Notes under the pieces: model-generated
Seen by the model: only the letters and a program-made list of their open reading frames with translations
Told to the model about the DNA's origin: nothing
Database searches by the model: none
Shown: positions 34,884 through 44,054 of the stretch, piece after piece
Position numbering within the stretch: position 1 is the first letter of the stretch
Layout: each line of letters begins with the position of its first letter
Program-made: the position numbers and the translations under genes
Assembly (NCBI GenBank): GCA_902363515.1
Contig: CABJAN010000012.1
Coordinates: 37,618 to 101,617 of the forward strand
Direction: 5' to 3'
DNA length: 64,000 bases
DNA from: Bacillota bacterium
Lineage (GTDB): Bacteria; Bacillota; Clostridia; Lachnospirales; Lachnospiraceae

Positions 34884-37796
34884 ATGGCAGAAATCATACT
34901 TTCAAAAGGGCAGCAGCTTACCTTTATCATTCCAAAGGAAGAGGGAGAAGGAGTGAGAAGAGTTGCTAAAAAAGTAGTGGAAGATGTGGAGAAAACCACA
35001 GGACTTCATCCGTCCATGGCACTGGATGGAAAAAATCTCAATCAGGCAGTCATTGCGGTAACAGCGGGAAATGGAAAAACAGCAAAACTTCTGGAGCAGA
35101 GAATTCCAGAACTGGAAAAAGTCAAGGGAAAGTGGGAGGTTTACGGATTTTATTTGATGGAGCATCCTTATCCAGGTGTGAAGCAAGGATTAATCATCTA
35201 CGGAAGTGACAAACTGGGCACAATTTATGGCCTTTTTCATTTATCGGAGCTTCTGGGGATTACAGCATGCACCTTCTGGGGAGATACAGGGCATCCGGTG
35301 TATGAGAAGCTGGTCTTAAAGACAAGAGAGAATACGGAAAAATCCCAGATAGACAACTGCATTTTTGTGGAAAATGGGATTTCCAGAGAGCCTTCTGTAA
35401 AATACAGAGGTTTCTTTATTAATGATGAGTGGCCCTGTTTTGGAAACTGGACATGCTCCCATTTTAAAGGCTTTACCGCTCAGATGTATGACCATGTTTT
35501 TGAATATTTGCTGAGAATGAAAGGAAATTATCTATGGCCGGCCATGTGGACGTCCTCCTTTTTGTTGGATGGTCCTGGGATGGAATCCATGAAACTGGCA
35601 GATGAATATGGAATATATATTGGTATGTCCCATCATGAACCCTGTATGCGTTCCAGCGAAGAGTGGGATTTGGTGAAAGGAAAAGACAGTCCCTATGGGG
35701 AGGACTGGAGCTATCTCACAAATAAGGAAGGGCTGTTGAAATACTGGGAAAACGGTTTGAAACGCTGCCGGGGGCATCAGGTATTTCCTACCATTGGCAT
35801 GCGTGGGGAACGTGACAGCAAAATGCTGGGAGAGGAAGCTCAGATTGAAGAAAATGTCCGGGTCTTAAAAGAAATTATTACTCAGCAGAGACGACTGATT
35901 CGGGAAAATCTGGAACAGGACGGACAGAAGTATCCGCTGTTATTTGCAGTGTATAAAGAAGTAGAGGACTATTATTTCGGAGACAGCAAAACAGCAGGGC
36001 TTCGTGATTTTCCGGAACTGGAAGGAGTAACTCTGATGCTCTGCGAGGATAATTTTGGAAACATGCGGGCTCTTCCGGGAAAAGAAGAACGCAGCCGTAA
36101 AGGCGGATTTGGAATGTATTTCCATCTGGACTACCATGGAGGTCCCTGTTCCTATGAGTGGGTGGCATCCACTCCTGTAATGAAAATATGGGAGCAGATG
36201 TCCATGGCTTATGAATACGGTATTCGGGATGTGTGGATGGTGAATGCCGGAGATGTGAAGTTCCAGGAATACCCGCTGAATTTCTTCATGGATATGGCGT
36301 ATGATTTTGAAACCTGGAGAAGAAAAGAAGCAGTTGCCGGCTATGCAAGACAGTGGACAAAAAAACAGTTTGGCACATATACCACAAGTAAGGAACAGGA
36401 AAAAATCGCCTGGATTTTGGGGGAATATATCCGTCTTAATCATCTACGCCGCCCGGAATCCTGCAATGACAAGGTGTATCACCCGGCTCATTTTGAAGAG
36501 GGAAGAAGAATGCTTCTGCGCTGTGAAAAACTGGAGCAGGAGAATGAATCCATGCTTGCCCTGCTAAGGGAGAGAAAACGGGAAGATGCCTATTTCAGTA
36601 TGATTTATTATTCAGCGGCAGCCTCAGCAAATCTATTGAAAATGCATTTATATGGGGGAATGAACCATCATTTTGCGCTGCAGGGAAAGGCAGTGGCAAA
36701 TGAAATGGGAGACAGGATGGAGGCGTGCATTGCAAGAGATGAAGCGCTGGGAGAAGAAATGAGAGCATTTAAACAGGGAAAATGGGCTGGTATGGAAGCA
36801 GCCTGCCACATTGGGTTTACCAACTGGAACAGTGAAGACTGGCGCTATCCATTAAATTATGTGGTAAGACTTCCAAAGCAGCCGAGATTAGTAGTGTCCA
36901 GGGCAGATGGAGAGGATTACTATACCAACCAGTATTTTCCCATTCCTGTTTTGATAGATGATTTTAGCACTTCAGAGAGAAAAAAGATTACACTGGAGAT
37001 TGCCAATGGAGGACAGGGCGTGGTAAAATGGTGCATAGATGAGAGCTGCCCGTGGCTGACATATTCAGCTGTCCAGGGAGAAACAAGACTTCAGGAAAGG
37101 CTCACCCTTACGGTGAACAGAGAATTGCTGCCAGAAGAAGAACAGGAATTTTGTTTCCATATCCGGGCAGGAGAGGAATCCGTTCCTGTACAGGTAAAAG
37201 CAAAACAAAGAGATTTTTCCATGGTTCCATCTGGATGTTTCCTGCCGCAAAAAGGAAGGTATGTGATTCCGGCAGTGGATTACATAGAGAAACAAGATGG
37301 AAACTGGGAAGGACAGAAAGCATCCTATGAGAGACTGGATGATTATGGAAAGTATGAAACCGGCATGAAGGTATTTCCTGTCACTGCTTCTTTTGAAAAG
37401 GAACAGACAGGAGAAGCTCCGGCGCTTACCTATGCTCTGTGGACAGAGGAGGAGGGCTGCTATGAACTAGAACTTCACACCTCTCCGGCAAATCCCCTGG
37501 TGTATGGAGGAAGGCTGACTGTGGGACTTTCCTGTAATGAGGAAGAGGTTACAGAGCTGATTCTTACGGATTCCACCTATAGAGGAGGAGACAACGCCTG
37601 TGCTGCCTGGGAACATGCCATGCTCATACAGGAACATGTAAGCACAAAGAAAATCACGCTAAAAAAGGGAGAAAACAGAATTACCCTTTACCCAAGAGAA
37701 GCCGGACTGGTGTTGGAACGTCTGGTTATCTATCCGACAGGAGAACCAATCGAAGCATCTTATCTTGGACCTGATACCGGGTTTAAGAAGGAATAA
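34884..37796 (+). CDS. alpha-glucuronidase, GH115 family
   Basis: A 970-aa GH115 enzyme, which removes (methyl)glucuronic acid from internal as well as terminal xylose units. The family block KYRGFFINDEWPCFGNW is near residue 173, with YLWPAMWTSSF after it; the barrel and helical domain are followed by two beta-sandwich domains (about residues 660-970). The frame opens at 34863, but the ATG at 34884 has AAAGGA upstream. No signal peptide. GH67 and GH115 together let the cell strip both terminal and internal side chains. Confidence 0.92.
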   Translation: MAEIILSKGQQLTFIIPKEEGEGVRRVAKKVVEDVEKTTGLHPSMALDGKNLNQAVIAVTAGNGKTAKLLEQRIPELEKVKGKWEVYGFYLMEHPYPGVKQGLIIYGSDKLGTIYGLFHLSELLGITACTFWGDTGHPVYEKLVLKTRENTEKSQIDNCIFVENGISREPSVKYRGFFINDEWPCFGNWTCSHFKGFTAQMYDHVFEYLLRMKGNYLWPAMWTSSFLLDGPGMESMKLADEYGIYIGMSHHEPCMRSSEEWDLVKGKDSPYGEDWSYLTNKEGLLKYWENGLKRCRGHQVFPTIGMRGERDSKMLGEEAQIEENVRVLKEIITQQRRLIRENLEQDGQKYPLLFAVYKEVEDYYFGDSKTAGLRDFPELEGVTLMLCEDNFGNMRALPGKEERSRKGGFGMYFHLDYHGGPCSYEWVASTPVMKIWEQMSMAYEYGIRDVWMVNAGDVKFQEYPLNFFMDMAYDFETWRRKEAVAGYARQWTKKQFGTYTTSKEQEKIAWILGEYIRLNHLRRPESCNDKVYHPAHFEEGRRMLLRCEKLEQENESMLALLRERKREDAYFSMIYYSAAASANLLKMHLYGGMNHHFALQGKAVANEMGDRMEACIARDEALGEEMRAFKQGKWAGMEAACHIGFTNWNSEDWRYPLNYVVRLPKQPRLVVSRADGEDYYTNQYFPIPVLIDDFSTSERKKITLEIANGGQGVVKWCIDESCPWLTYSAVQGETRLQERLTLTVNRELLPEEEQEFCFHIRAGEESVPVQVKAKQRDFSMVPSGCFLPQKGRYVIPAVDYIEKQDGNWEGQKASYERLDDYGKYETGMKVFPVTASFEKEQTGEAPALTYALWTEEEGCYELELHTSPANPLVYGGRLTVGLSCNEEEVTELILTDSTYRGGDNACAAWEHAMLIQEHVSTKKITLKKGENRITLYPREAGLVLERLVIYPTGEPIEASYLGPDTGFKKE

Positions 37797-37834
37797 ATAC
37801 CTGAAAACAGGAAACAGAAAGTGAGGACAAGAAA

Positions 37835-38881
37835 ATGGAGAAAATGATGAAAACCGCTGTTATGACAGAACTGAAAAAAGTGGAGATTCAGGAACGGCCT
37901 GTTCCGGTGCCAAAGGAAAATGAGGTACTGGTAAAGGTAGAATATGTGGGAATCTGCGGCTCAGACCTGCATTATTTTGAATCCGGCAGAATCGGAGATT
38001 TTGTGGTGGAATATCCCTTTGTACTGGGCCATGAAGCAGGCGGTACGGTAGTGGAAGTAGGAGCTAATGTAAAGAATTTAAAGGTGGGAGACAGAGTAGC
38101 CATGGAACCGGGGAAAACCTGCGGCACCTGTGAATTCTGTAAGCAGGGAAAATATAATCTGTGTAAGGATGTAATTTTCTTTGCCACACCGCCGGTAGAC
38201 GGGGTATTCCAGGAGTATGTGGCACATGAAGCAGGACTTTGCTTTAAACTGCCTGAAAATGTAAGCACCATGGAAGGCGCGCTCATTGAGCCTCTTGCTG
38301 TCGGCATGCATGCAGCAAATCAGGGCGGCGCACATCTGGGACAGACAGCAGTGGTAACAGGAGCAGGATGTATTGGACTGGTTTCCCTGCTTTCTTTAAA
38401 AGCTATGGGTGTTTCTAAAGTGATTGTGGTAGATGTTATGGAGAAACGTCTCCAGAAAGCATTGGAATTAGGTGCAGATGCGGTTATCAACGGAAAAGAA
38501 GAGGACACTGTTGCAAGAATTTTAGAGCTTACAGATGGAAAAGGATTTGACCTTGGTATTGAAACTGCCGGTTCTCAGATTACAGCTTCTCAGCAGATTA
38601 AAGCTGCTAAAAAAGGCGCTACCATTGTGTTTGTAGGTTACAGCGCTTCCGGTGAAATGACACTTCCAATAGGAATGGCACTGGATAAGGAATTAACCTT
38701 TAAGACTGTATTCCGTTACAGAAATATTTATCCTATGGCCATTGAAGCAGTAGCAGCAGGAAAAATTGCCATTAAGGATATTGTAACAGACTATTTTGAG
38801 CTGGATGATATTCAGCACGCATTAGATGCCTGTGTGGAAAATAAGGCGGATATCGTGAAGGGTGTTATTAAGGTAGGATAA
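37835..38881 (+). CDS. zinc-dependent polyol (xylitol/sorbitol-type) dehydrogenase
   Basis: A 348-aa medium-chain dehydrogenase. The catalytic zinc ligands Cys and His-Glu are in GICGSDLHYFE and GHEAGG; the structural zinc site is the CGTCEFCKQGKYNLC cluster, and the nucleotide site is GAGCIGL. The sequence is closest in style to xylitol and sorbitol dehydrogenases. It is the last gene of the xylan locus, 38 bp after GH115, so conversion of a pentose polyol or of a sugar acid is plausible; the substrate is not proven. Confidence 0.9.
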   Translation: MEKMMKTAVMTELKKVEIQERPVPVPKENEVLVKVEYVGICGSDLHYFESGRIGDFVVEYPFVLGHEAGGTVVEVGANVKNLKVGDRVAMEPGKTCGTCEFCKQGKYNLCKDVIFFATPPVDGVFQEYVAHEAGLCFKLPENVSTMEGALIEPLAVGMHAANQGGAHLGQTAVVTGAGCIGLVSLLSLKAMGVSKVIVVDVMEKRLQKALELGADAVINGKEEDTVARILELTDGKGFDLGIETAGSQITASQQIKAAKKGATIVFVGYSASGEMTLPIGMALDKELTFKTVFRYRNIYPMAIEAVAAGKIAIKDIVTDYFELDDIQHALDACVENKADIVKGVIKVG

Positions 38882-38899
38882 ATCCTGTTTAATTTCAGG

Positions 38900-38928
38900 T
38901 TTACAGACCAGAGGTTTTGTAATACAAT
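38900..38928 (+). promoter_or_regulatory. promoter of asnA
   Basis: TTTACA (38900-38905), a 17-bp spacer and TACAAT (38923-38928), 46 bases before the start codon. No T-box leader fits in this space. Confidence 0.7.
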
Positions 38929-38974
38929 AGAACACAACATTTTAAGTGATTAAAGTTCTGAAGGAGGAGAAGCA

Positions 38975-39982
38975 ATGGGAAAGGTAACAATACCAAAGCA
39001 GTATCATTCTTGCCTTAATCGTTATGAAACACAGGAGGCAATCGGTACGATTAAACATCTCATGGAGAAAAAGCTGTGCATGGCATTAAAATTGAAACGT
39101 GTGACAGCTCCTTTATTTGTAGACCCGGCCTCTGGTTTAAATGATGACTTGAACGGGGTGGAGAGGGCTGTTACATTTGATATTCCAGACGCTGGAACCA
39201 ATGGTCAGGTGGTACACTCTCTGGCAAAGTGGAAACGTATGGCTTTACACAGGTATGATTTCTTTGTGGGAAAGGGACTTCTTACAGATATGAATGCTAT
39301 CCGCAGAGATGAAGAACTGGATAATCTCCATTCTGTTTATGTGGATCAGTGGGACTGGGAAAAGATTATTACCAGAGAAGAGAGAAATCTGGAGTACCTG
39401 AAATCTGTGGTAAACCGTATTGTAGGAGCTATCTGCAATGCTCTGGATGAATTGAAATATGAGTATGAGCAGTTAGACACAGAGCTTTGCCGGGAGGTAG
39501 CGTTTATTACTTCTCAGGAATTAGAGAACCTTTACCCCAGGCTTACTCCAAAGGAGCGGGAAAATATCTATACCAAAGAACACAAAACCGTCTGCATTAT
39601 GCAGATTGGAGATGTGCTGGCTTCCGGACAGAAACATGACGGACGTGCGCCGGACTATGATGACTGGAAGCTAAATTGTGACATTTTGTTCTGGCATGAA
39701 CCTCTGGAATGTGCAGTAGAGATTTCTTCTATGGGAATCCGTGTGGATGAAAAGTCTCTGGATGAACAGCTTACCAAGTCTGGCTGTGATGACCGCAGAA
39801 ACCTGCCTTTCCATAAGATGCTTCTGGAAGGAAAGCTGCCTCTTACCATTGGCGGCGGTATTGGACAGTCCAGGATTTGCATGCTGCTTCTTGGAAAAGC
39901 CCATGTAGGAGAGGTGCAGGCATCAATCTGGGATGAAGAAACCCTGGAAGCATGTAAAGAAGCCGGAATTGACTTGCTGTAA
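38975..39982 (+). CDS. asnA: aspartate--ammonia ligase (asparagine synthetase A)
   Basis: A 335-aa enzyme that makes asparagine from aspartate, ammonia and ATP. The full-length sequence has family blocks RVTAPLFVDPASGLNDDLNG, LAKWKRMALHRYDF and the C-terminal class II synthetase motif GGGIGQSR. The ATG follows AAGGAGGAG. A CcdA-TlpA fusion gene starts 12 bp downstream, so the two are probably cotranscribed. Confidence 0.96.
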   Translation: MGKVTIPKQYHSCLNRYETQEAIGTIKHLMEKKLCMALKLKRVTAPLFVDPASGLNDDLNGVERAVTFDIPDAGTNGQVVHSLAKWKRMALHRYDFFVGKGLLTDMNAIRRDEELDNLHSVYVDQWDWEKIITREERNLEYLKSVVNRIVGAICNALDELKYEYEQLDTELCREVAFITSQELENLYPRLTPKERENIYTKEHKTVCIMQIGDVLASGQKHDGRAPDYDDWKLNCDILFWHEPLECAVEISSMGIRVDEKSLDEQLTKSGCDDRRNLPFHKMLLEGKLPLTIGGGIGQSRICMLLLGKAHVGEVQASIWDEETLEACKEAGIDLL

Positions 39983-39994
39983 GGAGTATCATTT

Positions 39995-41263
39995 ATGGGA
40001 TTTTCATTTGATGTGAGTGTTTCAGCGCTTACCGTTTTTTTTCAGGGACTTCTTAGTTTCTTTTCTCCCTGTGTGTTACCACTCATTCCCATTTATATTG
40101 GCTATTTGTCTGGAGGAACAGGAAAAATAGGGGAAGACGGTAAGATTCATTTTAAGCGGAGCAAGGTGATGGTTCATACCCTGTGTTTTGTTCTGGGTGT
40201 AAGCTTTGCCTTTTTCCTGCTGGGACTTGGGTTTTCCACGGTGGGAACTTTTTTGAAGGATAACCAGATTTGGTTTGCCAGAATCGGCGGCGTATTGGTT
40301 ATTGTATTTGGTCTGTATCAACTGGGATTTCTGGGAAAAAGTTATTTTCTTGGAAAAGAGAGAAGGCTTCCTTTTCGGCTGGATTTACTTGCCATGTCAC
40401 CGGTGACAGCGCTGATTATGGGATTTACCTTTAGTTTTGCCTGGACGCCTTGTGTTGGGCCGGCTCTGGCAAGTGTGCTTCTTATGGCAGCTTCTGCAAG
40501 TACCAAGGTAGTGGCCTTTGGGCTTATTGGGGTGTATACGGTTGGATTTGTGCTTCCGTTTCTGGCGGTAGGACTTTTCACCACAACGCTTTTGGAATTT
40601 TTCAAGAATCATATGAAGGTGGTGCAGTACACTGTGAAAATCGGAGGAATCTTAATGATTTTCATGGGTGTGCTTATGCTTACAGGAAAGCTTAGTGTAG
40701 CGTCGGCTTCTCTGTCAGGAACAGGACAGGAAGGAAATGTGGCAGAACAGGCAGAGGAAGAAAGTGCAGAAGACGCGGAGGAAGCAGACCACACAGATGG
40801 TTCAGAGGGAGAAAAGCTTACTCCTGCGGTGGATTTTAATCTTACAGATCAGTATGGAAATACACATACCCTGTCTCAGTATAAAGGGAAAACCATCTTT
40901 TTGAATTTCTGGGGTACCTGGTGTCCGCCTTGTCGTGCTGAAATGCCGGATATTCAGAAGCTTTATGAAGAATTTGACCAGGAAGGAGAAGATGCCCTGG
41001 TTATTCTGGGTGTGGCTGCCCCTAATCTTGGAAAAGAAAAATCAGAGGATGGAATCAAGACATTTCTGGAAGAAAACGGATATACTTATCCGGTGCTTAT
41101 GGATACAGAGGCAGGACTCTTTCAGACTTATGGGATTACTTCTTTTCCAACTACAATTATGATAGACAGAGATGGAAATCTGTTTGGATATGCAACCGGA
41201 CAGTTAAACGAAGAAACCATGCGAAGCATTATACAGCAGACCATGGAAGGGAAGAGAGAATAG
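39995..41263 (+). CDS. CcdA-TlpA fusion: thiol-disulfide transporter and thioredoxin
   Basis: A 422-aa fusion. Residues 1-225 form a CcdA-like membrane domain of six helices with SPCVLPLIP and TPCVGPALA, each holding one of the two reactive Cys. A Glu/Asp-rich linker (about 250-270) leads to a TlpA/ResA-like thioredoxin domain with WCPPC near residue 309. Electrons would pass from cytosolic thioredoxin across the membrane to the outer domain. The thioredoxin system at 46664-47953 could be the source. Confidence 0.93.
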   Translation: MGFSFDVSVSALTVFFQGLLSFFSPCVLPLIPIYIGYLSGGTGKIGEDGKIHFKRSKVMVHTLCFVLGVSFAFFLLGLGFSTVGTFLKDNQIWFARIGGVLVIVFGLYQLGFLGKSYFLGKERRLPFRLDLLAMSPVTALIMGFTFSFAWTPCVGPALASVLLMAASASTKVVAFGLIGVYTVGFVLPFLAVGLFTTTLLEFFKNHMKVVQYTVKIGGILMIFMGVLMLTGKLSVASASLSGTGQEGNVAEQAEEESAEDAEEADHTDGSEGEKLTPAVDFNLTDQYGNTHTLSQYKGKTIFLNFWGTWCPPCRAEMPDIQKLYEEFDQEGEDALVILGVAAPNLGKEKSEDGIKTFLEENGYTYPVLMDTEAGLFQTYGITSFPTTIMIDRDGNLFGYATGQLNEETMRSIIQQTMEGKRE

Positions 41264-41270
41264 AGAAGAA

Positions 41271-41325
41271 AAATCCCCCGGCATACAGAAGCTTTTCTTT
41301 TAGGCTTCTGTATGCCGGGGGATTT
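41271..41325. terminator. strong bidirectional terminator
   Basis: A perfect 22-bp stem (41271-41292 with 41304-41325) around an 11-nt loop, between the fusion gene and the convergent tRNA genes. Confidence 0.85.
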
Positions 41326-41359
41326 ACTTTGTGACGTAATGTATTTTAGAAATAAAAAA

Positions 41360-41432
41360 AGCGCGAGACGGGACTCGAACCCGCGGCCTCGACCTTGGCA
41401 AGGTCGCGCTCCACCAACTGAGCCACTCGCGC
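41360..41432 (-). tRNA. tRNA-Gly (anticodon GCC)
   Basis: A 73-nt cloverleaf on the minus strand: acceptor GCGCGAG/CTCGCGC with U73, anticodon stem CGACC/GGTCG around TTGCCAA, T arm with GGTTCGAGTCC. No encoded CCA. It follows another tRNA-Gly by 5 bases. Confidence 0.95.
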
Positions 41433-41437
41433 ATGAG

Positions 41438-41508
41438 AGCGGGTGATGGGAATCGAACCCACATATCCAGCTTGGAAGGCTGGTGTTCTACCACTGAACT
41501 ACACCCGC
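41438..41508 (-). tRNA. tRNA-Gly (anticodon TCC)
   Basis: A 71-nt cloverleaf on the minus strand: acceptor GCGGGTG/CACCCGC with U73, anticodon stem CCAGC/GCTGG around CTTCCAA, T arm GTGGGTTCGATTCCCAT. It is the first gene of a two-tRNA unit. Confidence 0.95.
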
Positions 41509-41547
41509 AAGTATTTATTTTTTCGCTCTGTCCTTAGGACAGTTATT

Positions 41548-41576
41548 ATAATACAACAGGAAAATAGAAATGTCAA
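41548..41576 (-). promoter_or_regulatory. promoter of the tRNA-Gly pair
   Basis: On the minus strand TTGACA (41571-41576), a 17-bp spacer and TATTAT (41548-41553). Confidence 0.75.
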
Positions 41577-41707
41577 CACTTTTTTGAAAAAAATTAAAAG
41601 TTTTTATTTTTGCTACAATTCCTACAAAATAGAATTGAGCAGGTGATCATTTTGCTATGTAATAATTGCTGTATACACATGTTCTAATTCAAGAAATTGC
41701 AGAACTT

Positions 41708-41805
41708 AGGAAGGGTGGTTAAGTTCCGGTGAATATGCCGCGTACGCTTTGAGACTACAGGCTCAAAGTGAACGCAGGCTGAGCTGGAACTTGACCACTC
41801 TTCCT
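41708..41805. repeat. long hairpin with conserved 53-bp core, copy 1
   Basis: A 20-bp stem (41708-41727 with 41786-41805, two wobbles) encloses a 53-bp core at 41731-41783 that is 51/53 identical to the core at 46554-46606, although the stems of the two copies are unrelated. The core has its own hairpin (CTTTGAG with CTCAAAG). It lies downstream of gatD, in the place of its terminator. An outer TTGCTAT/ATAGCAA pair widens the structure to 41652-41814. Confidence 0.75.
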
Positions 41806-41819
41806 AATATAGCAATCTC

Positions 41820-42539
41820 TTATCCCTGTACAAACCGCTTATATAATTCCTGATTTGCCTGGATCTCCTGGGTGTCATCCAAAGGCTCCAGAGCTCCCTT
41901 TCCATATTTCCGCTCTAAGGCATTAGAGATGAGATAATCACAAATATGAGGATTTTTTGGAAGCAAAGGACCATGGAGATAAGTGCCAACCACGTTTTTA
42001 TACAACACGCCTTCCTGACCGTCCTCACCATTGTTGCCATGTCCGTACACCACTTTTCCAAAAGGTTTATTGTCTCCAATGTAAGTACGTCCTCCATGGT
42101 TTTCAAATCCAACAATAGGAAGAGAAAAATCAGGGTTTTCCAGAACAATGTTATCAATGAGACGCGGGCTTCCCTGCTCTGTATACAAGTCTACCAGAGA
42201 CAGCCCTTCCAGGGTGTCCTCTTCTGTTTTGTAATAATGCCCCAAAAGCTGGTAGCCTCCGCAGACAGCCAGAACGCTTCCTCCGTCCTCTACATAGTGA
42301 TGGAAATTTTCCCGAATATCTCTGAGACGACTGCAGACAATGCGCTGTTCCCTGTCTGAGCCGCCCCCCAGCAGTACAATATCTAATTTGGAAAAATCAA
42401 TGGAATCCTCCAGGCCAAAGGCAATGGTTTCCGCCTCAATGCCACGCCAGAGACTGCGCTTCATCATACATTGAATATTGCCCCGGTCCCCATACAAATT
42501 TAAAAGTTCAGGATATAAATGTCCGATGGTAAGTTTCAT
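41820..42539 (-). CDS. gatD: lipid II isoglutaminyl synthase, glutaminase subunit
   Basis: A 239-aa class I glutamine amidotransferase of the GatD type. The nucleophile Cys is in LAVCGGYQLLG near residue 94, the family start is MKLTIGHLYPELLNLYGDRGN and a late His is in GTYLHGPLLPKNP. With MurT it amidates the D-Glu of lipid II, needed for peptidoglycan cross-linking. Its ATG overlaps the murT stop (TAATG), so the subunits are coupled. Confidence 0.94.
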   Translation of the reverse strand: MKLTIGHLYPELLNLYGDRGNIQCMMKRSLWRGIEAETIAFGLEDSIDFSKLDIVLLGGGSDREQRIVCSRLRDIRENFHHYVEDGGSVLAVCGGYQLLGHYYKTEEDTLEGLSLVDLYTEQGSPRLIDNIVLENPDFSLPIVGFENHGGRTYIGDNKPFGKVVYGHGNNGEDGQEGVLYKNVVGTYLHGPLLPKNPHICDYLISNALERKYGKGALEPLDDTQEIQANQELYKRFVQG

Positions 42540-43876
42540 TACTTCTTTCCCTCCAGTTTTTTCAAAATATTGTGGGTGGAATACAAGCCTGTGTAATTCA
42601 CCAATACATAGAGATTTTTGGTGCCATTTTGCAGTTTGGACGTAATTGCATTTTCAATATCCGGTTCCAAATCCGAAGAGATATCCACATATTTCAGTCT
42701 GAGCTGCATGTCCCTGCAACGTTTTCCGCATACGGTGATGGAAGCAGCGTTTGCATCCTGCAGACGGTCAAAATCCACATCCCACAGCCAGGAAACATCA
42801 ATTCCGTCCTGACTGTTGTCATTAATGAGAATAATAATATCCTTTGGCGTATGGTCTGTCATAACAGCAGAAATATTCTGATTAAATCCTGCGGGATTCT
42901 TTGCAAGGTTTAATAAAACTTTGGTTCCGTTAATTTCAAACAATTCGTTCCGTCCAAACTGAGGAGTATAATTCCCAAGAATGTGGTTGAACTGAGATAA
43001 TGGGATTTTCGCCATGGAGGCTGCCCCATACACAGCCAGAATATTATATACATTATAAAAGCCCCGGTAATTGGCTTTTATAGTATCTTCCCCAACCTGG
43101 AAGGAAAGTCCGTCTGTGAGGGAAACATGAGAAGCGTTATAATCAGGAGCCGGACGCTTAAAACCACAGTTTGGACATTCATAATCTCCAAGCTGGCTGT
43201 AATGATAAAAATGGTAAGTCATTTTTTCTCCGCAGCGTTTGCAGAACTGTCCTTCCCGGACTTCTCTGGCATCTTTTTCCTGTATGACCTGCTGGCTGAT
43301 ACCATAAAAGGCATGAGGATTTTCCTGCTCTAAAGCCAGAAAAGCAGAGAGCGAATCATCTGCATTTGCCAGTATTTTCATGTGAGGCGCCATGCCCATG
43401 GCTTTAGCAAGAAGTTCCATGGTAGTGTCAATTTCTCCGTATCGGTCAAGCTGATCCCGGAACAAATTGGTAAGAATCATATAGTCCGGCTGAAAATGCG
43501 GAAAAACCTTTACCGTGGAGGCTTCATCCACTTCAATACAGGCATAATCAGCCTTGAGATGACCGGAGAATCCGGCGTTTAAAACAAAAGCAGAAGCAAC
43601 ACCATTGAGCATGTTAGAGCCGGTACGGTTGCACACTACTTTTTTGTGATTTCCCTCCAGCACAGAGGCAAGAAGATTGTTGGTAGTGGTTTTTCCATTG
43701 GTTCCGCATACCACAAAAATATCTTCTTTTACTTCTTTAGCAAGTTCTCCAAGAATAGGAGGATAAATGGTAAGAGCCGCTTTTCCTGCCAGAGTTGCAC
43801 CTTGTTTGCCTGTAAGCTGACAGGCAAATTTAATACAGTGAGCGCTCCAGACGGCTAATAATCTACGAATTTTCAT
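42539..43876 (-). CDS. murT: lipid II isoglutaminyl synthase, Mur ligase subunit
   Basis: A 445-aa Mur-ligase-like subunit. The P-loop is VCGTNGKTTTNN (near residue 56); a four-Cys zinc ribbon typical of MurT is seen as CKRCGEK and CPNCGFK near residues 204-228; a C-terminal DUF1727 domain follows. It activates lipid II and accepts ammonia from GatD. A 178-bp gap to the divergent FAA-hydrolase gene should hold both promoters; none was placed with confidence. Confidence 0.95.
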   Translation of the reverse strand: MKIRRLLAVWSAHCIKFACQLTGKQGATLAGKAALTIYPPILGELAKEVKEDIFVVCGTNGKTTTNNLLASVLEGNHKKVVCNRTGSNMLNGVASAFVLNAGFSGHLKADYACIEVDEASTVKVFPHFQPDYMILTNLFRDQLDRYGEIDTTMELLAKAMGMAPHMKILANADDSLSAFLALEQENPHAFYGISQQVIQEKDAREVREGQFCKRCGEKMTYHFYHYSQLGDYECPNCGFKRPAPDYNASHVSLTDGLSFQVGEDTIKANYRGFYNVYNILAVYGAASMAKIPLSQFNHILGNYTPQFGRNELFEINGTKVLLNLAKNPAGFNQNISAVMTDHTPKDIIILINDNSQDGIDVSWLWDVDFDRLQDANAASITVCGKRCRDMQLRLKYVDISSDLEPDIENAITSKLQNGTKNLYVLVNYTGLYSTHNILKKLEGKK

Positions 43877-44054
43877 TGTACTTTTTTCCTTTAGTTTATT
43901 TTTAGTATTGCAGTTTTCCTTTCCTCATTATACATAAAGAGAAGAAAGAGTACAACCGGAGATTGAAATTTCGTGGACAGTGTGCTACTATGAAAAAAGA
44001 AATTTGTTAAGGTAGTGTGTGAAAATGCTTTACGCACAGAAAAGGAGGCGGGTT

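Noticed and set aside
38881..38974. T-box leader before asnA
   Set aside because: The gap is only 93 bp and holds a normal promoter; no T-box sequence is visible.
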